Positions 1 through 12,776 of a stretch of 64,000 nt of DNA are shown in pieces. A program made the position numbers and the translations under genes. The stretch spans positions 797,501 to 861,500 of the forward strand of contig CALNXK010000071.1 of the NCBI GenBank assembly GCA_942486035.1, written 5' to 3'. How positions within the stretch are numbered: the stretch's first letter is position 1; every line of letters starts with the position of its first letter. The notes beneath the pieces were generated by a model, which did no database searches, was not told where the DNA came from, and was given only the letters and a program-made list of their open reading frames with translations. The stretch comes from Porites lobata. Its lineage: Eukaryota; Cnidaria; Anthozoa; Scleractinia; Poritidae.

Positions 1-419
1 CCAGCGCCATGACCCAGCTAAGAGCACGCTTAAACTTCATTCAAATGAGGTTCCACTGCAGTAAAGAACAAGGGCGTACTTTTCACGTGATCACGGCCGC
101 CAACAGCACTGGTGAAGCCGTTGTCCAGTACTTCAGTGGTCAGTCTGACACACTTCCTGCTTCATGTGGCTCGTTCATTACGATGGAGGATGACAATTCT
201 GAGTTAGCTAAGAAGTGCAGCAAATGGGGAAACGATGGATCCCATTACGTTGGAAAATGGGGTCATCACAGAAAAAAGAATGAATTCAGGATGTACGATC
301 ACACCGCGTTTATTGCAAACTTACATCACTGGATAATCTTCGATAGATGGGGGAAATGCGATGAAGGAGCTGATGAAGCTTTTTCAAAGGGCGATTTTTG
401 GAAAATTTTTGTTCGCTGA
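1..419 (+). CDS. C-terminal exon of a divergent PAN/fibrinogen-type secreted protein paralogue (partial)
   Basis: The open frame runs in from the window edge and stops at 417-419. It aligns throughout with the last exon of the three minus-strand genes in this window: shared motifs are QMRFHC, STGEAVVQYF, SCGS, HVGKWGH-like and a C-terminal FWKIFVR. It is clearly more diverged than those copies are from one another and lies tail-to-tail with the first of them. The first ATG (position 9) is probably internal to the exon, because homology continues upstream of it. Upstream exons are outside the window. Probably secreted; ligand unknown. Confidence 0.7.
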   Translation, partial: SAMTQLRARLNFIQMRFHCSKEQGRTFHVITAANSTGEAVVQYFSGQSDTLPASCGSFITMEDDNSELAKKCSKWGNDGSHYVGKWGHHRKKNEFRMYDHTAFIANLHHWIIFDRWGKCDEGADEAFSKGDFWKIFVR

Positions 420-1353
420 TGTGGTTCTCATACTATGAGTACCAGCGCAAACTTCGAATAATTTTCATTACTATGGAACGCCATTGATTAGCATATAGAA
501 TAAAACCAGTTTTAGCGTTAATTTCAACCAGGACAGGAAACCATATGCTTTCCTTTGCTTATTTGCTCGCGCTTAGGTTTTCAGATGTGCACCCAGGACT
601 GTTGTTGTCAGTTAACAATACTTGCGTTCAATCTTGGAGATAAGCGGGACCATTAAGACCAAATGAGATATTTGCCCTTAAGATGTACCAGACCCTTTGG
701 ATTGAGGAACAGGCAAGCTCGTAGCTAGGCTGACTTAGGCTGGGACTCACCGTGATAAGGTCAAGCGTCTAATGTGTACTTCTAAAGTCAAACCTCGCTT
801 TACGGACACCTGGCTTAATACGGACACCTTGTTATTACGGACAGTTTTCCTTGTCCCTGGGGATAGAAGGCCCTCACATGTTGTCTAAATTCAACCCGCC
901 TAATTCGGACGGATACTTTCTGTGGTCCATACAGTGTCCGTATTAACGGGGTTGACTGCATTTGTTCGGTAGCCTTTCATTATTTTACTATCAATGCAAG
1001 TGACAACATTTGCAAGAATAAATCAAACAGTGGCGGGTCATGGAAGAGAGGATCCACCACAGAGCAACACTGTACCCTCTTGCGCAGACGTTCTGAAGGT
1101 GTCGTCACGCTTTTCTTTCTCACGATTGCACGTTCGTTAGGGACAATTGCATGACGAGCCAAAAGTGCGTCTGCGTGGGGGGCTACAAAGCTGTGGCCCG
1201 TCGAGGCTTATCGAGTAACGGCTGAATATTGGTCTCGGACCTTTTTTGTTTTGGTTTGTTAGTTTTTTTGCTTTCCTTTTTTCATGGAGGATGGTTAACA
1301 CACGGTGGCAACTGAATCCATCGAGAATCCGACTCCAGCAGGTTTCACCTGCA
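420..1353. other. Host sequence without a recognised gene
   Basis: AT-rich sequence between the partial paralogue and the start of the tandem array. Short ORFs on the minus strand (980-1409) are not conserved and look like chance. The only structured item I see is the small inverted-repeat element at 787-956. Confidence 0.5.
787..956. repeat. MITE-like short inverted-repeat element
   Basis: About 170 bp bounded by imperfect inverted ends (GTCAAACCTCG and CGGGGTTGAC), with several copies of the word TACGGACAC or its complement GTGTCCGTA inside. No coding capacity. This layout is typical of non-autonomous DNA transposons; the family is not identified. Confidence 0.5.
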
Positions 1354-3632
1354 TTTAACAAATTGAGATGCTTCGAATAATCGCAAAAATTCTGTCGACG
1401 TCTTGTCATCTTTAATATTCCTTGTCTCCATAGACTGAAACGCTTATGTTGTTGCTGCTATTTAACACATGTAAACTTTATTTACAAACATTAAGACGCA
1501 TAAAATAAACTATCAACAATAGAATGGATATAACATTCTTTTATCTTATTGGCTAAAAGCAGTCATGCTGATATTAACATTAGTTATTTGTAAATTTCAC
1601 CAAATTTATTTTTAGATCAATTAAAGGCTTGAAAATGATCGTAAGTTGGTTCCTGTAGAGATTCGCAAACGTTTATTCACTTTCGTCAAGAGAGAAGATA
1701 ATTCAACAGTCGCCATTACAAAATTCTGCTATCGGCAAATTCATTTCCCGTTCCTAGAACAGGTGCTCGATCATAACAGCCATAACCCTCCTGCATAGAC
1801 TTTGCACCTATAAATAATATTGAGGTGTAGAACGAAATTGCTTCCACGCTGATAAGTTTACCTATATACTGTTAATTTTCTACTGATGGCGAAGCAAAAT
1901 ATTTAATTCCCAAATTTATATACTTGTTAGCCATAACAAGTTATCTTGCTCCCCGGGTCTTGCTCCCATTTAGCACTGCTGAGTATCGAGCCGAAATTAA
2001 GAAAAACTGTTCGTTTTTTTTGTTTTGTTTTTAATTAGTTTTTAATTTCCCAAACCAGGAGAAGTAGTTGTTATTTAATAGATTTGTGTAGTCTATTAGC
2101 TCAACCGACGTGAAATACGTATAGCAGGCCCAGTATTGATATATTTAAATATTATCTACTCGCCTTGTAACGAATATATGCTGTACGTTAACCTTTCCAT
2201 GAAAGTTCCAAAAGTCAAGTTAAAAAATCATTGCATTTATAATAAATGCCATAAGAACGCAACAACAAATAAAACTATCCTGCTTACAAGGTCGTTCCAG
2301 GAAAGACATAATAAAAAATCAAAATACGCATATGGACCTTCAAGGTCCATATGATCATAATACCGACTTTCTTCTCCAAAAATTGTGAAAATTTTGCGTC
2401 TTGCGGCATGAGCTGTGGATCATGCAAGACGTCATCCGTCAAATGATGGAAAGCTCGAGTCACTGCGATCTCATTCCCAGGGTTCTCGCGGTGAAGCTAA
2501 TTTTCATGAATCAAGAGTAGGAGAGCAATGTAAAGTGGCAACAACGCCTGAACAAATTCCAGCCACTCGTGCTTTCCGTCGTCAAGCCAAGGCTAAACGA
2601 TTAAACATGTTCGTCCAACATCGCTTTGGAAGAGTGCGCTTTACCGTTTAACCGTTGCCTTCTCCTCAGACGCTTCGTTTTTCGCACAGAGGCGAGCGCG
2701 AAACGCGAGGGACACAAAGTGAATGACTGGTGACGAAACGCAAGGGAACATGGGAAGGACAAAAATGAGAGACGAAGTCCGTTTCCTCCTTTCCGCCTTT
2801 CTTTGCTGCCTTTGCGTATCTCCACAGAGATATGTCTGGGTAGAATTCCTTTCGACATTTGATCTAGATCAATTACATTTTCATTCAACATTTTACATCA
2901 CAAACAAATGTTTGATCCTTTAGCCACCTCCTGCTGTCTTGCATGACACTGATACAATGTTTGATCATGTAGTCGGGAAAATAATAGAAAGAAGTAATTT
3001 TGATGTCACACATGATCCAAAATAGCAGCTCACAGAATTTTTTTCGTGTTAAGGAGTGACTTCGTTTCATTCAGTAAAATGAATAAAATAGTTATTAATT
3101 TCGAAGAGACTCCTTATGAAAGGAGGCAAACATCAAAGGTAAAATTAAAACAACGGTACTTTAGTTTTCCGGAATTCCCTGACGGCGCACAATCCTTTGT
3201 TTGTTTGTTTGTTTTATAAACTGTCACGGAAAATATAGGATAGGACTGAAATAAAAAGTTAATTGTGCACAGTTAAAGGGGTTATGTAACGAGGATATTG
3301 TTGTTTAATAGTTATTATAGTGGAACGGTTATGAAACCCGTTAGACTCCTTCGTTATACTTTTTTGTTAGCTTTTTTGGACCCGACAGTGCTCAACTTTC
3401 AACAGCATTTCTATCATTTTGAACTTATTGACCAATAGAAACATTGCATTAATTTATTCAGTTACAATTTGTGAACCAAAGGATTGTGCGCGGTCAAGGA
3501 GCTTCCAATATAACCTACAGCACCGTTGTTTTACATCTTTGATGTTTGCCGGCTTTCATGACCAGTCGCCTCTACTTATAACAGAGCAGTCTACCGGGCT
3601 TCATAACCATTCCACTCTATTAACTGATGCTT

Positions 3633-6600
3633 TTAACGCACAAAAACCTTCCAGAAGGTTTCAGTAGGTGGCAGATATGATTCACTCAGTTCATGGTCAT
3701 CACATTCCCATCTGCTAAAAGTGAGCCAATGATACGCACTTTTAGTAAATGCAGGGTGATCATATAATTCACTCATGCCTTCATGCCCCCATTTACCCAC
3801 GTGGTAAGTGTGGTTCTCCCTCCCCCAGTCGGCACATAGGTTTGCAAGCTTTGAATTGTCATCCCAAAGTTTAATGTACGATCCACAGGAGTCTGGCATG
3901 GTGTTTGTTTGCCCTGTAAAGTACTGAACAACAGCTTCACCAGTGCTGTTTCCGGTCGTGACTATATGAAATGTTGATCCACCTGGCTTTCTGCAGTGGA
4001 ACCGCATTTGAGTGAAGGGCATGAGGGTTTTCAGGTCATTCAGGGCGCTGTTCTTTAGAACTAAATTGTTGCTTTTGTAGCTGTCCACTTTGCGGTATGA
4101 CGTCTCGAGTAACAACTGAGGGAGGTCATCCTGGTCCTTAATCACGATGTTGAGAACAAGAAGCCAACCTCCTGAAATTTTTATTAAACAGTAAATAAGT
4201 ATGGGGACTGGATCAAGAGGCAGGAGAGAATATCTGGACAGGAAAGGACATGGTAGGGAGAAGAGAGGAAAAAGCTACATTCCCGGTCATTATTGTTGAA
4301 ACGCTTGCTAATTTTTCCTTTCCTTCCCCTTCAATGTTGATTTTGAAGACGTTTATTCCCAAGAAAACGCGTGAAACCAATATTGCGGGAAGGGGAGGGT
4401 AGTAGTACGTGTATTCCTGAAACGACTAAGTAGATATTATGTTTTCCGGAAGTGTTTTAACAAATTATGACTGGGATTGCAGTCTCCTAGTATAGGCAGC
4501 CGTTCTCTTTGAACTGTTAAACAATGCTCCTCACAGTGTTTCCCGAGAATACCGTATTTCCTCGAATAACAGTCGGAGGCGATTATTTCTTTTTTCGCAT
4601 CAAAAGGGGGCGATTATTCCACATACTGCTCACTGGAAGTCGTGCCTTAAATATTTTAATTACTCCATTAAATAAAAAAATTATCACACCAAATGAACTG
4701 AACATTTTTTGATGACTTGATCAGATTCCACTTCAACTTGACAGGCAGGGGATAGAAGAAAGAGAAGATGGCGAGAGGGGTGGAGGGGTGAGGGGGGGGG
4801 GCGATTAATCGAGGGACAGAGGAAATACGGTCTCCCTCTTTCCTCTTCGTTACTGCCAAACGCCTGTCACCTTTCGTATTTCTTTGGTTTGAAAAAATAT
4901 TAATAGCCGGAAATGCCATAGGGGGGTCTCCACCCGCTAACCCGTGGGGGGTGAGGGGGATGGAGACGTACGACATTTCAGACTAAAATATTTATAATAA
5001 CACTTAAAACAGATGAAACTTAACGTTAAGTTAGGCAATTTTTCAATTTTTACCATCAACACCAAGTTGTACGGAATCCCTAGCAAGCCATGTCATTAGA
5101 AATTTATGTTGAGTGAATATTCTATTCTGGTTTTATGATGAATTTAATACAGCTCTATGTTATCTGGAGGTTTCGGGGTATCATAACGAGTAAGGGCAAT
5201 TCCTTTCTCCGGCTGAAAATACTTTAGTCGTGTCACACTGAACAGACTTGTGGTGATGAAATTTCCTCGACTTAATAACAACGCAGTGTCGGATCTAGGG
5301 GAGGGGCCCTGGGTACCCGGCTTCCCCCCGCCCCCTTTTACTTTTAGACGAAACTAAGGCCCGATGGGCCAAAAAAAAATTTTTTTTTTTTGAGACCGGG
5401 CCCCCACCTTATCTCAGGATCTGGATGACCGGGCCCCAGGTCATCCATCTTATAGCCTGATCTGAGGGTGTAAGTCCTTTCTGTGATAACCATAGAACAC
5501 CAATACTCACCACCTGCTCTGGTCATGTCACAAAAGACTTTTAAAGGATTTCCATTTTTCTCAGGGTCAATCCAGTATTCTCCGTCACCTCTTGCGTAGC
5601 CAGAGTCATAGATGTCTTTGCAGGAATCACCAGGACACGAGGAATACCAGCCTTTTCCAACTGTAGGTTGAAAAAATGCAGAATAATGCACCATATCTGC
5701 TGCTTTCTTGTACGTGAAAAATTGCAATTAGTACGATCTGACGAACTTTTCATATGACCCAATCTAATGCCTTCAGTAAGTACATGGCGAGGAGATCGAC
5801 GTTTGAATCATGCAGTTGAGTCCGACATTTCTTATTTGGGTCAATCCATGAATTGAGATCGAGTGGCTCACTTGGTAATTTTGACCGTGGAGCGACTTCG
5901 TTTACGTCGAACTTATAATGTACCGAACCTAATACACAAATTGCTATAATTTATTTTCACTGGTGAGATAATTGTAAACCATTGTACATCGTGAAAATGA
6001 ATTGAGTCCCACATCTTAAAAGTTTGATCTCTGAATCAACCGTCAAATTTGTATCATTTGGGTCGGGCACCAGCTGCGATTAGAGACGTTGATGTTGCCT
6101 CTTTCATTCTTCCTCATCAATTTGAAAGGGGCCGGGGTAAAGAACGCACACTGTGAGGATTCATGCCCGGGCGGTGTAGTCTATATTTCATTGATTTGTT
6201 TACTTATCCAAACATATAGAGCGATTTCGAGAAAGGTTGTCGGAAAAAATGTGCACACGACATGCACGACAATCCCGAAAGGTAATGTGGAATATTATCA
6301 ATACGAGTGACTTTGTAGCTGTCGAATCTATTTTTGTTGTTTTCCTAATTAGCGCTGAGCTCCGCTGACAAACATACGTCCATGATCTTTCGTGCCATTC
6401 TTTCAAATTTCCCTGAAGAACAGTGAATTCAAAACCACCCTCAATACCTTTTGACAACCTTTCTCAAAATAGGACTTGTGGCTAATTATTTGCCTTAGTA
6501 GAATCCATTGTAGAACTTTTAATTTATGTTTATCTTTGATATGATAGGTGAACCCAGGGCTGCGAATAAGCTTATCCGGTCTGTTTTGATCACTAAGCTC

Positions 6601-7779
6601 ACATTTGTTGTTGTCATGGTCATCATCAGAATGGCTGTTGTAAGACAGGCATTTTTCATTTCTGAGGCATCGTTGTCCGCAGATATATTCGTCAACAGCC
6701 AAGGTTTCCAATACCTGTCCAACGAGTTTAAAGCCTGAAAGTTCCAAACAGAACACATCTTATTTCCTTGGCTGTCACATGATCACTGACTGTGATAGAA
6801 TAAGAAATTATTGCCCATTGAATTCCCCTTGCTTGCTGTCACCGAGGCACTTGTTGGAATCAATGATAGAAAAATAGTTCTAATAGAATAGTTATTTCGG
6901 CAAGGCAAGAATAGAAGTAATCAGTATGCATTATGTCGAAGGCAGGGAAAGAAATTACAATACACTATGCAAAAATGGGGATATAATTAATAGCGTAGAA
7001 ATAGTGCCAAGACATAGACTGAAGTAATAACACCGCGAAGGTCAACGGACTTATATAGATAGAAGTAAAAATGTCTACACCGTAATTTTTAGGGAGTTAT
7101 TATAACCCCAAAAATGGATTAAAAATTTTAGGTGCAGGATAACACCTTTTTGGGGGTTACTTTAACTCATAATTTAACTCCGAATTTGGGGTCATTTTTA
7201 CTCCTGAAAAAGAGTTCTTATTACTCTCAGTCTGGAGTTAAAATGACTCCGAAATGGGGTAATTTTTACTCCTTACATGGGTTGTTTTTACTCCTTTTGG
7301 AGTTAATTTAACGCTGAAAGTGGAGTAAAAAGTTTAGGTACAGGATAACTCCTTTTTGGTTTTTTTTTAACTCCTCAATAACTGGAGTCACTTTTACTCC
7401 TGAAAAAGAGTTCTTTAAACTCCTTTTTGGAGTTAAAATAACTCCCAAAAAAATAACTGCACTGTAAGGAGTTAAATTAGCCCCACTACAGGAGTTATTA
7501 TAACTCCTTGAAAAATACTGTGTACATATGCCAAGACATATTTCTCAAACGTTTCTCAAACGTTGGGTTTGCGCTAATCAATCATCTCTCCTTCTATCAA
7601 ATAACGTTAATTCATTCCTTACCTTCGAGAGTTTTGAAAATCCTTGCTTTGCGCAGGTGAGCGTCTAAAGTATTTGCTTTGTCCAAGTTTGCGAAAAACA
7701 CCAGTGTCATCAAGAGGAACAAAAATGATGCCGAAAAAGGAGTGTTTGAAATAAACAACACTAACGCCTTCTTTGTCAT
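3633..7779 (-). CDS. Secreted PAN/apple plus fibrinogen-type protein, array copy 1 (splice donor damaged)
   Basis: Four exons on the minus strand: 7623-7779, 6534-6734, 5511-5660 and 3633-4171, all joined in phase 1, giving about 348 aa. Exon 1 encodes a hydrophobic signal peptide (MTKKALVLFIS start). Exon 2 is a PAN/apple domain with cysteines in ICGQRC, EKCLSY and KCELSD. Exon 3 plus the start of exon 4 give the CxDIYDSG..CDMT..GGGW module of fibrinogen-like/intelectin-like proteins. Exon 4 holds the C-terminal domain ending FWKVFVR. The exon 2 donor is AT instead of the GT present in copies 2 and 3, so normal splicing here is doubtful and this copy may be non-functional. Role is inferred as extracellular recognition or matrix; not proven. 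Confidence 0.75.
7091..7509. repeat. Degenerate GGAGTTA/TAACTCC repeat block in intron 1
   Basis: A run of irregularly spaced GGAGTTA, TTTACTCC and TAACTCC words on both strands, so the block is self-complementary at many points. It sits in intron 1 of the secreted-protein gene and is kept in all three array units (45914-46333 and 60751-61170). Confidence 0.7.
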
Positions 7780-10213
7780 CTGGAAATAAAACTACAAGAT
7801 GGGTCATATAAATTTCTCTATGAGCATCTGTTATGACTCTCTTCTTGCTTTGTGGAATGGCTTGCAAGGCAGAAAAAGCGGAAGAGACTGAGAGGGAGAG
7901 AGATAGTAGATGTTTAAGGAGATATTCACTAGTTTTTCTTATCCTCTTAAAAATTCATGATTATAAAACAAAAGAAGAATCGCTAACATGCTGCTTCTGA
8001 GTTGGGCAGCTGTTCCTTATCATAATGATATTTCATTAACTTTTGTTGCATCCTCTCCTACAAATATTGCATGCATGGTGGGCTGTAATATAAACACGAA
8101 GAAGAGTGTTTCAATTTGATCGCAAACAACGCCCAGGCCTGGCAAGCCTACTAAGAGGGACAGGAGGCTTTGGGACAAAAACGGTTTTAGGCTCTTCCTT
8201 TCGCTCCCTGTCTCTTCTTAATCCTCGTCCTTTGCCCGTGGTTTGTCCTTTCCTTTCTTTTCCCTTCTCTAGACTATTAACTGACAGATTGCAGACCACG
8301 CGCGTTCCTACTGAGTGGCACTATCTAAAGCTTGATTAGTTCTCATGACAAACAAAAAGGTTCCAGAAATTTAAACCTAATTTCAAAGTTACTGGGAACA
8401 CTATACAAACCTTTGTCCATGGTAGCAATTATTAATGAGTTTACAAAAGCAGGTCATTGACCTTAAGAAAAAGCGTACAGTTAACGCTGATGTTGATGTT
8501 TTCTTTACTGAAAAGTACAATTATATTGTTATTGTTTGACATTCATTAGTATTACCTTTCGAGCTCGAGAAAAAAAACAAAGGTTATAGGCAAATAGGGG
8601 AAACCCATCCCTGATAATGACCGATTGTCTTAAATATTTCATTTCCAACCAAGAACCTCTCTTGAGAACCTGGCAACGGAATTGTCCAGAAGTTTTTTAT
8701 TTTGAGAATTTTTACAGCAAAGCAGAAGGTAAATTCATTGTTTTTCTCGATTAGTCATGGTCTAGGGTTTTCCACAAGTTGCTCGGCAACTTTTTGGCAA
8801 GTTCTCGTACAGTTTCGAGCAACTTTTTCCGAATTCGTTTCAGCCAACTTTTTGCATTCTGAGTAATTTCTCTAGTTATCTTCTAATTCTGAGATATCGG
8901 GGCAGCTTTTAGTGCTTAAATTGGCCTTTCTTCCATATTTCACAATGTTTTAGTAGACAATTTATGAATTTCCTGTAAAAAAAAGGAGCCAAATCCTTCC
9001 CCCTGGGGCAGATCATGGGCACAACAACAATAAAAACATTTAATTATTTAAACACGATAAAAATTACAGGGGAGCAGATGAGGTCGTGTATTTAAAAATT
9101 AAACACAGTTCACAAATGAATAAAAAACTTGAAAACTAATTAAAATTTAGAAAAAGATCTAACCTATTTGAAAATATGTATCTATAAACTAAGCTATTCG
9201 CATGAAGTTCTGCGTTTGAGAGAGTTTTTAAATAAGCTTTTGCTTGAGATTGCCGGCATGTAATTGTCAAGAGAATTCCATAGAGATACGGCTTTGTAAC
9301 AAATGGACTTGCGAAGAACTTCAGTGCTTGGTTTTGGTAACAAATAGGTTAATTTCCTTCGCAAGCTATAGTTACCGCCAAATATAAGCCCTTGGGGGCT
9401 AATGCTTGGGAAGTGCCCTCAAATTCAAAATAAATCAAAGCAAAAACTGTACAGTAACACATAAATTTTTGCATTTGCCAAAGAACTATTACGTGTGTCA
9501 AATAATTGTACTAAAAAAGTGTCACGGTATGTTGCTGTTTGGGCGCGTTGTTCTCTCTTGACTCTCCTGGCTTGGATTTCCTCGTTCCATAGAGATAAAG
9601 TGCTTGCATGGCTGAGTTTTAGTAAGATCTACGTCCTCAAGGCGAGTTTCAGTAAAAACTTTCTGCAAATTACTGACATAAATTTCCTTCCAACTTAAAA
9701 AGTTAGCCCCTTTAATTTCGAGACTTAAATTTCCCTCCCAGTATAAGCGTAGCCGATTTTGAAACGCAATTTTCCTTCCGTATATAAGCCCCTCTAAAAA
9801 TAAATCCCTCAGAAATGGCCTTCGAAAAATATAAGCCTCGGGGCTTTTTTTCGGAATTTTACGGTAAGTTAACTTTCGCCCCGTTTTTGCTTTCAGAATG
9901 AACGTCTTTAAGTGATTGCTAAAGTAGATAAGATACAAAGATTAAGAGCCTACACACTGTAGCCACTGTAAATCTCATCACAAAACCATTTTCTGGTATA
10001 AATGGAACACAGATTAACGATATTGTTCAGGTCTGCTCTTAACAAGTCATTATGCACGGCTTTACAAGACCCATGCATTGTAGTACGGAAAAGTAAACTT
10101 GATAGCATCGACTGAAACCTGCTTTGTAAGCCCGCGACAATGAGCATTCCCATCAAACCCATGTTTTCAGGTAAGATTTGGTCGCCAAATTTGTTTTAGG
10201 TCGATGCTATCCA
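7780..10213. other. Array DNA without a recognised gene
   Basis: Region upstream of the copy 1 gene start. Short ORFs at 8106-8339 and 9495-9938 are conserved between units 1 and 2, but that follows from the recent duplication. They resemble no domain I recognise. Presumably contains the gene's promoter; no clear TATA box was identified. Confidence 0.4.
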
Positions 10214-10453
10214 CTACATGGGCAGCCTTTTGAATTCGCTGTAACTATTGGATGCTTCCATCCCAAGCCATGGATCACCGTTGTCCTCCATCAAACTTAG
10301 AAGGAAGTCGTTTTTTTTGGCTGATTTGATAACTGAAAGGGTGACTCCTAATTGCTTGCATTCTTCTTGGCCCTGCATGACTCATCGCCATCTTACCTTT
10401 GTCGACGTAAAAGTAGCAAAGAGATTCAAATTCTTTCCAGCCCTCTGGACAAC
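10214..10453 (-). pseudogene. C-type lectin-like domain remnant
   Basis: A plausible acceptor (CTCAG) is followed by CPEGWKEFESLCYFY, the typical start of a C-type lectin domain. After KGKM the lectin frame shifts and continues as ECKQLGVTLSVIKS..NDFLLSL..DPWLGME, ending at a stop at 10214-10216. The frame break makes it a remnant. Unit 2 shares the same break (49047-49286), so it decayed before the duplication. Confidence 0.65.
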
Positions 10454-10639
10454 CTGAGCCGAGATACAAATGAGCGTTTAACTACTACGTAAAATTCCAA
10501 AATCAAGCAGCCCTAAGGGATCACTATTTCCACAATAATTCCATCGAACATTACGGGAAATTGTGCTGGAAAAACGGGATCGCTGGCTCATTGTTCTTCT
10601 AGTTTTCGCATCTCTTTAACAATTGTTCCACGAGTGGAT

Positions 10640-10740
10640 ATGAGTTGGCTGGATAGATGATATGAGTATGGATATGAGGCTGTCTGGATATGAGTTTCCT
10701 GGATATGAGATGGCTGTAATCATCTCATATCCAACAAGCG
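10640..10740. repeat. GGATATGAG short repeat cluster
   Basis: The word GGATATGAG and close variants recur about five times and are followed by the complement CTCATATCC, so the cluster can fold back. Present also in unit 2 near 49470-49570. Confidence 0.6.
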
Positions 10741-10862
10741 CGAGTAGTTTTTATCCCCCAAATGGAGTGTTTGCTCGCAGGCTAAACAACGGTCGATCTT
10801 TCAATGCTGGTTTAGTGATGACCTTCAAGAAAACCATAAATTGACCCGTAAAATAATCCTTA

Positions 10863-12488
10863 TTAAGGTGGCTCGATACAGTTTTTCAAGGCCCATACCT
10901 CCCAAGTTTGAGGATAATCTACGTCGCCATAAACAAAGTTTTGGAAAAATTGCCACCACAGTTGTATTAGATAAAGATGAAAATTTGTTATGATCAGGGT
11001 TGTAATGACATCGGAGTTGTCATAGCAACGAAATGACGCTATTACCTATTTTACTTACAGAAGTATTTCTCGACACTGGGAACTGTTCTTCCAAAATCAT
11101 TCACGGGAGCTTTTTCCTCCAATAGCCGCCTCGATGTTAGTGAAGTTTAAGCGAAATCTGTAAGAGCGTTATCGAGATATTTTAGGATAAAGATTTTGTG
11201 GTTAGAAATACGGTAAAAAATGGATAATCTTGATATTTCGCTGTTATCTGTAGAAAATGAAGCGCTTTTGACATGCAATTTCACCTCATAGTAGTTTCAA
11301 TCTTTTTTAAAACGTGTGTGAAAGACCGTGGAGATAGCTCCAGATGATTGCTAGAAAGAAGGATTTGATTAGTATGTATCGAGTCGCTTTTGTTAGCGGT
11401 TTTTGAACATTTTGGTCTACTTTAACAAATTAGCGAATAAGTCTTAAATTGCTCGATAGATTTTTTTTAAAATTTAAGATTCTTGAGATTAACCTTCCTT
11501 TTATATGACCTTTTAGTTTTAAGATTATTGATATATTGTAAGGCAGTAAAATAAGGGCTACAATTCGCCAATATTTTGGCAGAAATTTTGTGTTTACAAA
11601 TGTGAGCCTCTCATTATTCAGGGTATTGTCCCCAAGTTTCATATTTTCGCGCATAACAATAGCTAGCATTTTTGCATATGTCAAATGTATTGTTAGTTAT
11701 TGTTGTTCACGTGAAAATGAAACTTGGAGACAATGCCTTGAATAATGAGAGGCTTTCCCCTGTAATAATGAAACGTCCGATAAAAAAGTAACGAATTGTA
11801 GCCCTTATTTTACTGCCTTACAATGTATCAATAATCTTGAAACTAAAAGGTCATATAAAAGAAAGGTTAATCTCAAGAATATTAAATTAAAAAAAAAAAT
11901 CTATCGAGCGGTTTAAAAACTATTCGCTAATTTGTTAAAGAAGACCAAAATGTTTACAAAACTGCTAACCAGAGTGCTTCTATACATGTTAATAAAACCC
12001 TTCTTTCTGGCAATCGGCTCCATGATCTTTCACACACGTTTTTAAAAAGATTGAAACTACTACGAGGCGAAATTGCATCTAAAAAGCGCTTCATTTTCTA
12101 CAGATAACGGCCAAACAACAATATTGTCCATTTTTTACTGTGTTTCTAACCACAAAAACTTCATCCCAAAATATCTCAATAACGCTCTTACAGATTACGC
12201 TTAAACTTCACGAACATCGAGGCCGCTATTGGAGGAAAAAGCTTCCGTGAACGATTTTGGAAGAACAGTTCCCAGTGCCGAGGTATACTGCTGCAAGTAG
12301 AATAGGTAATAGCGTCATTTCGTTGCTATGACAACTCCGATGCCGTTGCAACCCTGATCACAACAAATTTTCATCTTTATCTAATACAACTGGGGTGGCA
12401 ATATTTACAAAACTTTGTTTATGGCGACGTAGTTTATGCTCAAACTTGGGAGGTATTGGCCCTGAAAAACTGTATCGAGCCACCTTAA
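10863..12488. repeat. 1.6 kb foldback element with TTAA ends (unit 1)
   Basis: The two halves are near-perfect reverse complements over about 800 bp each: TTAAGGTGGCTCGATACAG at the left end matches CTGTATCGAGCCACCTTAA at the right end, and the centre lies near 11685. No credible protein is encoded. The TTAA at both ends is compatible with a piggyBac-type target site. It is present in unit 2 at 49696-51321. Confidence 0.75.
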
Positions 12489-12667
12489 GCTGATTTGAAA
12501 CACCACTGAGACTGAATCGCTTCCCTGCGAATTTTTGTCTCCCTTTTATAATGTAAAATTCGTTAGTTTGAGTTTTCCAGTCCATTTCGTTTCACTAGTT
12601 CCATGCAGAACCACTGAGAGCGACCGTTTGCTTTTCCATCGAGCTTGACATGAGGGTGTGAATGGGG

Positions 12668-12776
12668 TTAACCGACTAGCGACAAAGGGCGAAAAATATT
12701 GCTGACTACCGACAAAATGAGTAAAAAATTAGCGACTACCGACAGGAAAAACACTAACTGACTACCGACATGGGCT
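12668..12776. repeat. Minisatellite of ACCGACTACCGACAA type
   Basis: Four imperfect copies of a unit of roughly 30 bp containing CGACTACCGACA. A related block lies at 39676-39786, on the other side of the inserted viral element; both blocks recur in unit 2. Confidence 0.7.

Noticed and set aside
2415..2923. Short ORFs repeated in all three units (2415-2651, 2723-2923 and counterparts)
   Set aside because: Conservation is explained by the recent array duplication; frames are disrupted by small indels in unit 3 and no domain is visible.
9950..10162. Second half of a C-type lectin domain downstream of the remnant
   Set aside because: A KWFCDE-like stretch is suggestive, but the required cysteine and tryptophan pattern is not in one frame.
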